DNA from: Rubrimonas sp036735545
GTDB taxonomy: Bacteria > Pseudomonadota > Alphaproteobacteria > Rhodobacterales > Rhodobacteraceae
DNA: 64,000 nt
Direction: 5' to 3'
NCBI GenBank assembly: GCA_036735545.1
Contig: DAINOD010000008.1
Span: 1 to 64,000 of the forward strand
Position 1 is the first letter of the stretch, and every line of letters starts with the position of its first letter. The translations under genes and the position numbers were made by a program. The notes under the pieces are model-generated. The model saw nothing but the letters and a program-made list of their open reading frames with translations. It ran no database searches and was not told where the DNA came from. Below, piece after piece: positions 51,207 to 62,242 of this stretch.

Positions 51207-52085
51207 ATGAAATTCGTCAGCTACAACATCCAGTACGGCCTCGGCGCGGACGGGGCCTACGATCTGCCGCGCATCGCGGCCGAGGTCGTAGACGCGGATG
51301 TGATCGCGTTGCAGGAGGTGGACCGCTTCTGGACGCGCTCGGGCATGACCGACGCGCCGGCGGTTCTGGCTTCCCATCTGCCCGACCACCACTGGGTGTT
51401 CGGCGCCAACCTCGACATGGACGCCGACTTCCGCGACGCGGAGGGCCGTCTGGTCCACCGGCGGCGGCAGTTCGGGACCATGATCCTGTCGCGGCGCCCG
51501 ATCCGCTCCAGCCGCAACTTTCCGCTGCCCAAGCTCGGGACGCTGGCGCAGCACTCGATCCAGCAGGGCCTGCTGGAGGCGGTGATCGAGGGGCCGGGCG
51601 GGGCGCTGCGGGTCTATTCGGTTCACCTCAGCCACCTTTGCGCCGAGACGCGCCTGCCGCAGGTGGCGGCGCTGCTGGACATTCTCGCCCGCGCCCCGGC
51701 CGAGGGCGGGGCCTGGTGCGGCGGCCATCCGGACCCAGCCTCGGGCTGGACCGAGGGCGGCGAGCCGCCGATGCCGGCGCCGCTGGTATTGATGGGCGAC
51801 ATGAACTTTCGCCCCGACAGCGCTGAATATGCGCAGGTCGTCGGGCCGGCGACGGCGCGCTACGGTCGGCTCGCGCACCGCGGCGGGCTGGTCGACGCGT
51901 GGACCGCGGCCGGCCACGACGAGGTCTCGGGCTCGACCCATCCCGACGCCGGCGCGCGCATCGACCATTGCTTCGTCAGTCCCGGGCTTGCGCCGGCGGT
52001 CCGGCGCGCGTGGGTCGACGACGCGGCGCGGGGCTCGGACCACTGGCCGCTGTGGGTCGAGATCGACGACGCGGCGGCGGCTTGA
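51207..52085 (+). CDS. Second endonuclease/exonuclease/phosphatase-family hydrolase
   Basis: 292-residue EEP-superfamily protein, not a close copy of the other. SYNIQYGLG at residues 4-12, ALQEVDRFW near 33, VYSVHLSHL near 139, LMGDMNFRPDS near 195, RIDHCFVS near 251 and GSDHWPL near 276 supply the full set of catalytic and metal-binding residues. Last gene of the transporter-hydrolase cluster. Two different EEP enzymes plus a GDPD suggest stepwise hydrolysis of one imported compound or hydrolysis of several related ones. Confidence 0.82.
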   Translation: MKFVSYNIQYGLGADGAYDLPRIAAEVVDADVIALQEVDRFWTRSGMTDAPAVLASHLPDHHWVFGANLDMDADFRDAEGRLVHRRRQFGTMILSRRPIRSSRNFPLPKLGTLAQHSIQQGLLEAVIEGPGGALRVYSVHLSHLCAETRLPQVAALLDILARAPAEGGAWCGGHPDPASGWTEGGEPPMPAPLVLMGDMNFRPDSAEYAQVVGPATARYGRLAHRGGLVDAWTAAGHDEVSGSTHPDAGARIDHCFVSPGLAPAVRRAWVDDAARGSDHWPLWVEIDDAAAA

Positions 52086-52125
52086 GGCCCGTTGCGGGCC
52101 GCGCCGCAGCCTGCGACGCTGCGCC

Positions 52126-52800
52126 ATGAGCGCGTCCGAGATCGTCCTTCTGAACGGCAACACCACCGCCACGATGACGGCGCGTCTCGTCGCCGCCGCC
52201 AGAGGCATGGCGCCGCCGGACCTCGGCGTCCGCGGCGTGACGGCGCCCTTCGGCGCTCCGTACGTCTCCGACCCGGCGGCCTATGCGGTCGCGGGCGAGG
52301 CGGTGGCGGCGATGGCGCGCGGCCTCCTTGACCGGCCGCCGGCCTGCGCGGTGGTCGCCTGCTTCGGCGACCCCGGCCTGTGGGCCGCGCGCGCCTTGGC
52401 GCCTTGTCCCGTGGTCGGCATGGCGGAGGCGTCGCTGCACCTGGCATGCCAGACCGGGCGGCGCTTCGGGATCGTCACGGGCGGGCCGGCCTGGGGGCCG
52501 ATGCTGGAGGCCTTCGTCGCCGAGGCCGGGCTGACGGCGCGGCTCGCGGCCGTGCGCGCCCTCCCGCTGACGGGCGCCGAGATCGCCGCGGCGCCGGAAC
52601 GCGCGCTCGATGCGCTGGGCGAGGCGGCGGCGGCGTGCGTCAGCGAGGACGGCGCGGACGTGGTGATCCTCGGCGGCGCGGGGCTCGTCGGACTTGCCCC
52701 GGCCGTGGGCGCCCGGGTGGCGGCGCCGGTGCTCTGCTCGCTGGCCTGCGCCATGGCCCAGGCCGGCGCGATGATCGCGCTGCGGCGCAGGGCGGCCTAG
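52126..52800 (+). CDS. Asp/Glu/hydantoin racemase-family protein, one catalytic Cys missing
   Basis: 224-residue protein. NGNTTATMT at residues 10-18 and VVACFGDPGL with Cys79 match the first half-site of the aspartate/glutamate/hydantoin racemase family. The second half-site, normally Leu-Gly-Cys-Ala-Gly, reads LGGAGLVGL with Gly184 at the Cys position. A two-Cys racemase mechanism is therefore unlikely. Some relatives (maleate isomerase, arylmalonate decarboxylase) work with one or altered Cys, so another reaction is possible. Its stop overlaps that of pyrF (CTAG). Confidence 0.72.
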   Translation: MSASEIVLLNGNTTATMTARLVAAARGMAPPDLGVRGVTAPFGAPYVSDPAAYAVAGEAVAAMARGLLDRPPACAVVACFGDPGLWAARALAPCPVVGMAEASLHLACQTGRRFGIVTGGPAWGPMLEAFVAEAGLTARLAAVRALPLTGAEIAAAPERALDALGEAAAACVSEDGADVVILGGAGLVGLAPAVGARVAAPVLCSLACAMAQAGAMIALRRRAA

Positions 52801-53498
52801 CCGAGCGCAGCGATCTCCGCGGTCACGGCGCGGGCGGCGGCTGCGGGGTCGGGCGCGGCGGTGATCGGACGACCGATCACCACATGGTCGGCGCCCCACG
52901 TCACCGCCTCGGAAGGCGTGGCGACGCGCTTCTGGTCGTGGCTCGCCGCGCCGGCGGGGCGCACGCCGGGCGTCACGATCAGCCGCCCCGCGGCCCCGGG
53001 CAGCGCGCGGATCGCCGCAGCCTCCCAGGGGCTGGCGATCACCCCGTCGGCCCCGGCGTCGAAGGCGCGCCGCGCGCGCTCCACCACGATGGCGCCGGGC
53101 TCGCCCGCGACCAGCATGGCGGCGTCGAGGTCTGCGCGGTCGTAGCTGGTCAGCACCGTGACCGCGAGGATGCGCAACGGCGCCTCGCCCCTGCCCTTTG
53201 CAGCAGCCGCCACCACCGCGGGGTCGCCCTGCACGGTGAGGAAGTCGAGGTCGAAGCGCGCCAGTCCGCGCGTGGCCGCCTCCACGGTCGCGGCGATGTC
53301 GAACAGCTTCATGTCGAGGAAGACGCGCTTGCCGCGGTCCTTGAGCGCCATGGCCGCGGCCAGCCCGCCGCCGGTCAGCATCCCCAGCCCGATCTTGTAG
53401 AAGCCGACCGCCTCGCCCAACGCGTCGGCCATCCGCTCCGCGGCGAGCGCGTCGGGCAGGTCGAGGGCGACGATGAGGGCGTCGGGACGGGCTTTCAT
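52797..53498 (-). CDS. pyrF: Orotidine 5'-phosphate decarboxylase
   Basis: 233-residue UMP-forming decarboxylase. The catalytic DxKxxD tetrad region reads FLDMKLFDIAATV, and IVTPGVRP and GADHVVIGRPIT form the phosphate-binding end. IVALDLPDALAAERMADALG is the usual opening. ATG 53498 gives the normal length; the frame is open further upstream without family similarity. It converges exactly on the racemase-like gene with interlocking stop codons. Confidence 0.95.
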   Translation of the reverse strand: MKARPDALIVALDLPDALAAERMADALGEAVGFYKIGLGMLTGGGLAAAMALKDRGKRVFLDMKLFDIAATVEAATRGLARFDLDFLTVQGDPAVVAAAAKGRGEAPLRILAVTVLTSYDRADLDAAMLVAGEPGAIVVERARRAFDAGADGVIASPWEAAAIRALPGAAGRLIVTPGVRPAGAASHDQKRVATPSEAVTWGADHVVIGRPITAAPDPAAAARAVTAEIAALG

Positions 53499-53529
53499 GG
53501 GCGCTGGATCGCCCGCGTCGCGCGGCGCG

Positions 53530-54780
53530 TCAACCCGCGCCCGGCCTGTCGGCCACGAAATCCAGCGGCCGGTCGAGCCAGCGGTCGCCGGCCAGCCCGG
53601 CCTCGACGCCGAGGTCGAAAAGCGCGCGCATGTATACCGGGTCGAAGGGCTCAACCGGCTCGGCGTCGAAGTCCGGCGGGATCGAGATCAGGTTCAGCCG
53701 CACGCCGTCGCGCTCGGCCAGCGCGAAGATCTTGTAGACGTCGCCGCCGCCCGAGCCGCCGATCAGGCTGCTGGCCGCCCGCCCGGCGATGGGCAGAACG
53801 CGCGGCGCGACGGGCTGATAGGGCTTGCGGAGCTTGTTGTTGATGACGATCCACATCTCGCGGTCGATGCGCGCGCCCACGGCGCGGTCGACCCGGCGCA
53901 GCGGCAGGCCGGGGTTCATGAAGGTCACCTGCTGGGTGGCGCCGCCGTCGACGTGCATCTCGTCGTGGACGCGCCCGTCCGGCAGCGTCACCGGCACGAT
54001 GACCGGCGGGAACACCGCCGGTATCGCCGAGGAGGCCTGGATGACGTCGTGGATCAGCCGCCGCGCCTGCGGATGGCCGGTCGCGGCGATGGCGGTGACG
54101 TTCCACTCCACCGGGCGGGCGGCGTCGAGGTTGGTGGTGCCGATGAGCAGCGCCCGGCCGCGGCGCCACTGGGCCGCCAGCGCAGCGACGACCTCGTCGT
54201 CGACGTAGCGCTCGATCAGCGCGCGATAGCCGCGCGCGTCGGTCAGCGCCGGCCCGCCGCGCAGGGCGCCGAAGATGCTGGCGACCAGAAGCTGTTCGGT
54301 GTGGAAGGTCGTGTAGATCTCCTGCAGCTCGTCGTCGTAGTCGGGCCCGAGAAAGGCGAAGAGCGCGACGATGGCGCCGGTGCTGATGCCGGTGACGAGC
54401 GTGAACTCGGGCCGGTCGCCGCGGGCGGTCCAGCCGTTCATCAGCCCCGCGCCGAAGGCGCCGTCCGGCCCGCCGCCCGACAGCAGCAGCGCCGTCTCCC
54501 GGATCGGCCTGCCGGCGGCGATCTCGCTGGCGTAGAGCTGGCGCAGCACGGATGCGCGGCGCGTCACCAGGCGGTCGCGCAGCGCCGCGTCCAGATCGTC
54601 GCCCCAACCGCGCAGCGGCAGGTCCTCCGCGACGATGCCGTAGGGCGCCGCCCCGGCGATCAGGGTCGGCTCGGGCACCGGACTGCGCAGGACGGGCGTC
54701 GCGCAACCGGCGAGCGACGCCGCAGCCCCCGCCATGACGAAGCGCCGGTCGAGTTGCGGCCGTGGGTCCTCGCCAGCCAT
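53530..54780 (-). CDS. Patatin-like phospholipase, probable lipoprotein
   Basis: 416-residue patatin-family lipid acyl hydrolase. Oxyanion loop SGGGPDGAFGAGLMNG near residues 101-116, nucleophile Ser133 in GISTG and catalytic Asp278 in DGG are complete. The N-terminus has DRRFVMAGAAASLAGC: a twin-arginine pair followed by a lipobox with Cys26, so it is probably exported and lipid-anchored. ATG 54780 is the start; an in-frame ATG near residue 16 would shorten the signal. Divergent from clpB. Confidence 0.85.
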   Translation of the reverse strand: MAGEDPRPQLDRRFVMAGAAASLAGCATPVLRSPVPEPTLIAGAAPYGIVAEDLPLRGWGDDLDAALRDRLVTRRASVLRQLYASEIAAGRPIRETALLLSGGGPDGAFGAGLMNGWTARGDRPEFTLVTGISTGAIVALFAFLGPDYDDELQEIYTTFHTEQLLVASIFGALRGGPALTDARGYRALIERYVDDEVVAALAAQWRRGRALLIGTTNLDAARPVEWNVTAIAATGHPQARRLIHDVIQASSAIPAVFPPVIVPVTLPDGRVHDEMHVDGGATQQVTFMNPGLPLRRVDRAVGARIDREMWIVINNKLRKPYQPVAPRVLPIAGRAASSLIGGSGGGDVYKIFALAERDGVRLNLISIPPDFDAEPVEPFDPVYMRALFDLGVEAGLAGDRWLDRPLDFVADRPGAG

Positions 54781-54839
54781 GTCCGCCTCCCGCGCTGCGC
54801 CGTGGCGATCAGCCGGCCTCACCCCGGCCCTTGCGCACA

Positions 54840-54853
54840 GACGTCATGACGTC
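54840..54853. promoter_or_regulatory. 14-bp perfect palindrome between the patatin gene and clpB
   Basis: GACGTCATGACGTC is a perfect palindrome in the 217-base divergent region. Its centre is about 150 bases from the clpB start and 66 from the patatin start. It is a good operator candidate for a dimeric regulator. I do not recognise the regulator family. Confidence 0.45.
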
Positions 54854-54865
54854 GCAGCGCAGGCG

Positions 54866-54894
54866 CTTGCGGGCGGGCCCCGCGCCGCCCAAAT
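54866..54894 (+). promoter_or_regulatory. Heat-shock (RpoH-like) promoter candidate for clpB
   Basis: CTTGCGG (54866-54872) and CCCAAAT (54888-54894) are separated by 15 bases, close to the sigma-32 pattern CTTG...CCCCAT/CCTATAT. It lies about 100 bases upstream of clpB, a gene normally under heat-shock control. Confidence 0.4.
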
Positions 54895-54997
54895 CCGTGG
54901 GGACAGCGGCGCGCCGTGATGGGCGCCGCGCACGCAAAGGCGGCTCCGACGCGCCGGACGGGCGTCGCGGCCGCGCTTGAGAAAGGACGGGTTCCCC

Positions 54998-57616
<2,619 letters not shown>

Positions 57617-57625
57617 CGGCGCTGG

Positions 57626-57651
57626 GGCCGGCCCGCGTCGGCGGGCCGGCC
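57626..57651. terminator. GC hairpin between converging clpB and VPLPA gene
   Basis: Perfect 11-bp stem GGCCGGCCCGC (57626-57636) / GCGGGCCGGCC (57641-57651) with loop GTCG, filling the 37-base gap between converging stops. No T-tract. Confidence 0.5.
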
Positions 57652-57653
57652 GA

Positions 57654-59306
57654 TCAGCCCGCCGACGCAGCGGCGCGGCGCCGGCGCGCCAGCGCAAGCG
57701 CCCCGAACGCGCCGACCATGAGCCACGCGCCGCCCGGAAGCGGGATCGGCGCGACTGCGGGGTCGCGCGCCAGCGCAAGCATGAAGTCCTGCCCGGCGAG
57801 CGGCGCGAATCCGCCGAGGCGGAAAGTCTCGTCGAACAGGGCGAAGCGCAGGAAATCGGGCTCGAAAGGAAAGGTCTCCTCGATCAGAGGGCCGAAATCG
57901 GCGTTGAAGAAGCTGATGCCGCCTGCGCTCAACGCCAGCCCGCCCTTGAGCACGTCCAGACCGAACTGCGCGCCGAGTTGCAATCCGGTCTTGCTTTGTA
58001 GCATCGCCTCGACCGAGAAGATCGGCGAGAAGATCGTGTCTTCGAGCAACGTGAACGACGGCAACGCGTCCCAGGCCCCGACATAGCGGTCGAGCAGCCC
58101 GAGACCTTCGAACATGACCGGGTTGCTGAGGCTCAGGTCCACGAAAAGCTCGGGGAACAGCTTGAAATCCTGGAATATGTCGATCTTCGGCCCGGCCTCG
58201 GCGTCGATCAGGTCGATGGAGCCAGAGAGCACGCCGATCAGGTCGAACCCGACGCCGAGCGGCGGCAGGACGTTCGCATAGGTCAGCAGGCCGTCGAGAT
58301 CGGCGTTGACCTCGATGAACGGGGACTGGCCGGACATCGCGATGTGGTCCTCGCCCGGCTTCTTCTCGGCCTCCTGCGCAAGAAGCGGCGCCTGCACCTG
58401 AATGTTTGCGAGCTCGATGAACAGCCCGCTCGAAACCGGGTCATTGCCCTCGACGGTCTTGGAGGACTCGGTGTCCAGGGCGTTGGTGGTGGTGTCGCGC
58501 ACCTGGAACTGCAGGCGCTTCGTCACAAGGTCGGCCTCCAGCGCCACTGTCCGCTCCAGAAGCGGCGTGCTGAGTTCGACGAGGCTCGGCAGGAAGCCGT
58601 CGAGATAGGTGACGCCGTTGGGGTCGGCCGAGATCAGTTCGCGCCGGTCGTTGATGTTCAGCAGCGTGGTCTGGCCGCTGGTGCAGCCCGCCCCGATCAG
58701 GCAGGCCTGCGCCGAGGCGAACAGGTTGGCCTGCGTCACGACGTCGATCTTCGCCTCGGCGGTCGGCGACTGGCTGTCCAGCTTGCCGCTCGCGAACACC
58801 GCCTTCGGCGCAAGGGCGATCTGGGACCCGGCCGCGGGGTTCTCCGCCGGCAGGCTCGCCTCGGCGACGAAGTCGAGCGACGCGGCGACCGAGCCCGCAT
58901 CAAGCGCATAGCTCGCCTCGAGGCCGATGCGGCCGGAGGACGCGATGGTCGCCTCCGCCCCGGTGCGGGTGTCGAGGGTGACCCGCAGGTTGCGTCGGGG
59001 CTCGTTGCCGCACCTGGCGAAGGGGATCAGCCGGCAGGCGCTCCACGCCAGGTGCACCGGGTTGCGAAAGGTGGTGGCGGTCGTTCCACCCACGATGTCG
59101 CCGATCGTGAACGAGGTGTTCCACGGCTCCGGTCCGATGAAGATCGGCGCGTCGGACGCGATGCGCTGGGCCGCGCCGGGTCCCCATGCGCTCTGTCGCT
59201 GCTCGGTCTGGAAGCTCAGCGGCCCCGTGGAATAGACGGTTGCGGCCTCGACGGCGGCGCCCCCGGTGATGGCGACGAGAAAGATTGCGAGTGATGTGCG
59301 TGACAC
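57654..59306 (-). CDS. Large VPLPA-CTERM sorting domain protein
   Basis: 550-residue secreted protein. GTG 59306 is chosen because AGGAGG lies eight bases upstream and a signal peptide follows at once (cleavage near AAVEAA, residue 23). Four Cys fall in two close pairs (SACRLIPFARCG and ACLIGAGC). The body has long amphipathic beta-rich stretches and no recognised domain. The C-terminus is APIPLPGGAWL, a hydrophobic helix and ARRRRAAASAG, a VPLPA-type signal. Its own TTGACA promoter lies upstream. Confidence 0.72.
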   Translation of the reverse strand: MSRTSLAIFLVAITGGAAVEAATVYSTGPLSFQTEQRQSAWGPGAAQRIASDAPIFIGPEPWNTSFTIGDIVGGTTATTFRNPVHLAWSACRLIPFARCGNEPRRNLRVTLDTRTGAEATIASSGRIGLEASYALDAGSVAASLDFVAEASLPAENPAAGSQIALAPKAVFASGKLDSQSPTAEAKIDVVTQANLFASAQACLIGAGCTSGQTTLLNINDRRELISADPNGVTYLDGFLPSLVELSTPLLERTVALEADLVTKRLQFQVRDTTTNALDTESSKTVEGNDPVSSGLFIELANIQVQAPLLAQEAEKKPGEDHIAMSGQSPFIEVNADLDGLLTYANVLPPLGVGFDLIGVLSGSIDLIDAEAGPKIDIFQDFKLFPELFVDLSLSNPVMFEGLGLLDRYVGAWDALPSFTLLEDTIFSPIFSVEAMLQSKTGLQLGAQFGLDVLKGGLALSAGGISFFNADFGPLIEETFPFEPDFLRFALFDETFRLGGFAPLAGQDFMLALARDPAVAPIPLPGGAWLMVGAFGALALARRRRAAASAG

Positions 59307-59401
59307 GCCCTCACCCTCCTGTCGATTTCGGGGAACGATCCCCAAGCTGCGCGGGAGCGACACAAAGAAAGATTGAAAGAGCCGCCCAAAAATCGCCTTA
59401 A

Positions 59402-59430
59402 AGTAGAAGAGCGCGGGCAAGCGGTGTCAA
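59402..59430 (-). promoter_or_regulatory. Promoter of the large VPLPA-CTERM gene
   Basis: On the minus strand TTGACA (59430-59425) and TCTACT (59407-59402) are 17 bases apart, followed by an AT-rich leader of about 95 bases before GTG 59306. One of the best sigma-70-like matches in the window. Confidence 0.55.
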
Positions 59431-59445
59431 GCGATACCAGCGGAC

Positions 59446-60582
59446 TCAGCTCGTGCGGCGGACGCTCACCTCCTTCGGATAGGCGGCGTCGAAGCGGGCG
59501 CGCAGGCACAGCGCGAAGGTCGCGACCGCGCCGGCCTGGTGGAAGATCGCCAGCTCCAGCGGCGCGGCGTGCATGACCGTGACCACCCCCCACGCCGCCT
59601 GCGCCCAGACAGCGAGCGCCGCCCACAGCGGCCAGGGGCCGGCCCGCCGCGCCGCGAGCCACGCCCAGACCGCCAGCAGCATCAGCAGATAGGCGGCGAC
59701 GCGGTGGTTGAACTGGGTCAGCGCCGCGCCCTCGATCAGGTTGCGCCAGAGGGGCGCCAGGTCGAAGGCCTCCGGCGGAATGACGCGGCCGTCCATCAGC
59801 GGCCAGTCGGTGTAGCCGCGCCCGGCGTCGTTGCCCGCCACCAGCGCGCCCAGCACGGTCTGGACGAAGCACAGGCCCACCAGCGCCGCGGTCAGCGCCA
59901 TCGGCGCGCCAGTGCGACGACGGCGCGCCTGCAGCAACGCCCATTCGGGCCGGAGCAACCGCCAGGCGGGCCAGAGCAGCAGGCCCAGGATCAGGAACGC
60001 CAGCCCCAGATGGACGGCGAGCCGGTAAGGCGCGACGCGCAGCAACTCCGACCCCTCGGCCACGCCGCTCTCGACCATCCACATGCCGATCACCGCCTGC
60101 ACGCCGCCGAGCAGGCCGGGGATCGCGAGGGCCGGCAGGAAGCCCGGCGGAACCATCCGCAGGGCGAGGAACGCGGCGAGGCCGACGATCCACACCACCC
60201 CGATGACGCGGCCGAACTGGCGGTGGCCCCACTCCCACCAGAAGATCGGCTTGAAGTCCTCCAGCGTCATCCACGCGTTCAATTCGCGGAATTGCGCGGT
60301 CTGCTGGTAACGCGCGAACTCGGCCTCCCACGCCTCCTGCGTCAGGGGCGGGATCGCCTCCAGCACCGGGTGCCAGCCGACCATGCTCAGGCCGCTGTCG
60401 GTCAGCCTGGTCAGCCCGCCCACCAGCACCATCGCCGCGACCAGCGCGGCCAGCGCCAGCAGCCATCCCGCCACCCAACGCCGGGCGCGCGCCTTGGCGC
60501 GGTCCGCCGCGCCCGGCCGGGGGGCGGCGCGCGAGGCGGGGCCGGCAGCCGCGACTTCCTCGAACACCGCGCGCTTTTTCAT
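59446..60582 (-). CDS. ctaA: Heme A synthase, CtaA/COX15 type
   Basis: 378-residue inner-membrane enzyme that oxidises heme O to heme A for cytochrome aa3. Eight membrane helices are visible. GGLTRLTDSGLSMVGWHPVLEAIPPLT, FWWEWGHRQFGRVIG and LTQFNHRVAAYLL, GVVTVMHAAPLELAIFHQAGA contain the heme-ligating histidines of the family. ATG 60582 is favoured by GGAG upstream; ATG 60606 is in frame but lacks a ribosome-binding site. Confidence 0.93.
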   Translation of the reverse strand: MKKRAVFEEVAAAGPASRAAPRPGAADRAKARARRWVAGWLLALAALVAAMVLVGGLTRLTDSGLSMVGWHPVLEAIPPLTQEAWEAEFARYQQTAQFRELNAWMTLEDFKPIFWWEWGHRQFGRVIGVVWIVGLAAFLALRMVPPGFLPALAIPGLLGGVQAVIGMWMVESGVAEGSELLRVAPYRLAVHLGLAFLILGLLLWPAWRLLRPEWALLQARRRRTGAPMALTAALVGLCFVQTVLGALVAGNDAGRGYTDWPLMDGRVIPPEAFDLAPLWRNLIEGAALTQFNHRVAAYLLMLLAVWAWLAARRAGPWPLWAALAVWAQAAWGVVTVMHAAPLELAIFHQAGAVATFALCLRARFDAAYPKEVSVRRTS

Positions 60583-60667
60583 CGATGCAGACTCCGTCCG
60601 TTGCATCGGGGGATGTAACGGCGAGGGCCGGGCGCGCCAAGCGCGCAGCCCTGCGGCCTCGCGCCCT

Positions 60668-61441
60668 TCAGTCGGCGGCCTTGCGCCCGCGGCGGCGCCC
60701 TTCGGCCAACGCGCGCACCGCGCCGCGCAGAGTGCGCACGTCCTGCTCGGTCAGCGGCGCGCGGCGGAAGATGTTGTCGAGGTGCCGGCGCAGGGCGGGG
60801 CCCTTGTCCTCGGGCCAGAAGTAGCCCGCGGCGTCCAGTTCGGCGGCGAGATGGTCGAGCAGCCCCCCGACCTCGCCGGCGGTGGCGAGCCGCGCGGCCG
60901 CAGGCTCGCCGGCGGGACGCGCGGCCTTGCGCCACTCGTAGGCCATCAGCAGCGTCGCCTGCGCGAGGTTGATCGAGGCGAAGGCGGGGTTCGTCGGCAC
61001 GGTGATCACGACGTTGGCCTGCACCACGTCGTCCTGCTCCAGCCCGGTGCGCTCCGGGCCGAACAGGACCGCGACGCGCTCGCCGCGGGCGACGCGCTCG
61101 GCCATGTCGGCCGCGGCGGTCCACGGCGTCATCACGGTCTTGGTCATGTCGCGGGGGCGCGCGGTGGTGGCGTAGACGCAGGCGCAGTCCGCCACCGCCT
61201 CGGCGGTCGTGGCGTGGAGCCGCGCCTCGTCGAGCAGGGCCCCGGCGCCGGAGGCCATGGCGACGGCCCTGGGGTTCGGCCAGCCGTCGCGCGGGGCGAC
61301 AAGGCGCATGCCGCGAAGGCCGAAGTTCCACATCGCCCGCGCCGCCGCGCCGATGTTCTCCCCGAGCTGGGGGTTGACCAGCACGAAGGCCGGCCCCTCG
61401 GGGGACCAGTCGGGTTTGCGGGAGGCGTCGGTGCCGGACAT
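60668..61441 (-). CDS. trmJ: TrmJ-type tRNA/rRNA 2'-O-methyltransferase (SPOUT)
   Basis: 257-residue SPOUT-class RNA methyltransferase. FVLVNPQLGENIGAAARAMWNFGL near residue 20, LFGPERTGLEQDDV near 126 and VPTNPAFASINLAQATLLMAYEW near 147 form the knotted SAM site typical of TrmJ, which 2'-O-methylates position 32 of tRNA. The C-terminal extension (EDKGPALRRHLDNIFRRAPLTEQDVRTLRG) is also typical. ATG 61441 used; start upstream lacks similarity. Confidence 0.88.
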   Translation of the reverse strand: MSGTDASRKPDWSPEGPAFVLVNPQLGENIGAAARAMWNFGLRGMRLVAPRDGWPNPRAVAMASGAGALLDEARLHATTAEAVADCACVYATTARPRDMTKTVMTPWTAAADMAERVARGERVAVLFGPERTGLEQDDVVQANVVITVPTNPAFASINLAQATLLMAYEWRKAARPAGEPAAARLATAGEVGGLLDHLAAELDAAGYFWPEDKGPALRRHLDNIFRRAPLTEQDVRTLRGAVRALAEGRRRGRKAAD

Positions 61442-61495
61442 GGCGCGGCGGTTATCCGCCCCGCGCCGTTTCGGCAAGCGCCGCCGTGGCCGTGC

Positions 61496-62161
61496 TCAGA
61501 CCGTCGCGCGACGCCGCAGCACGGCGAGCGCGCCGAGACCGCCCAGCATGAGCCACGCCCCCGCAGGAAGCGGGATGGGGGCCACGGGCGAGATGTTCAC
61601 GGACGTCACGCGCAACTCGCCGACGATGCTCTCGACCGTGTTGTCGTCTTGCACGACCACGAAGCCGAAATAGCCCAGACCGAAGTCGAACTCGAAGAAG
61701 AGCGGCGCTAGAAGATCGACGTCGGTCAGCCCGTTGGCCCCGCCGCCCAACGACAGGAAGCTTTGCGTGCCGCCGCTGTCAACGACATAGTCCTCGGCGT
61801 AATGGCTGACATTGCCTTCAGTCGGGTTGCTCCGCGTTGTCACCGTGTATATCGCATCGCCCGAAAGCGACAAGTATTCATCCCCGATCCTGAGACTGGC
61901 GGAGCCGACAGGCGTGTTTGTCGCAACGAAAGAATCCGTGAAGATGCCCCCCGACAGCAGTGTGTCGCGGGTCATCACGGCGGTGTCGTAAATGAACGTC
62001 GCGGTGAACGCCTGGCCGATGAGGGCCGTCGGATCGCCGACCGGGCTGTTGGCGCCGGCGGCGTCGCTGATGACGCCGGTGTAGACCGCCCTCATGACAG
62101 CGGCGGATGCGGGGCCGGACAGCGCCACGAACGCTACCGAAACGAGAGCGAGGGTGCGCAT
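61496..62161 (-). CDS. Small VPLPA-CTERM sorting domain protein
   Basis: 221-residue secreted protein. AGGAGG four bases upstream supports ATG 62161. Signal peptide ends ASA near residue 20. The body is rich in beta-strand patterns (AVYTGVISDAAG, FTATFIYDTAV, LFFEFDFGLGYFGFVVVQDD) and lacks Cys. The tail VAPIPLPAGAWLMLGGLGALAVLRRRATV is a textbook VPLPA-CTERM signal. Function unknown. Confidence 0.75.
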   Translation of the reverse strand: MRTLALVSVAFVALSGPASAAVMRAVYTGVISDAAGANSPVGDPTALIGQAFTATFIYDTAVMTRDTLLSGGIFTDSFVATNTPVGSASLRIGDEYLSLSGDAIYTVTTRSNPTEGNVSHYAEDYVVDSGGTQSFLSLGGGANGLTDVDLLAPLFFEFDFGLGYFGFVVVQDDNTVESIVGELRVTSVNISPVAPIPLPAGAWLMLGGLGALAVLRRRATV

Positions 62162-62242
62162 CTCGCCTCCTTCCACGTCGGTTGACGAAAAGTTTAACAT
62201 TTGCCTACCGCGGAGGCAACCAAGGGTTCCGCAAAACGCGTG

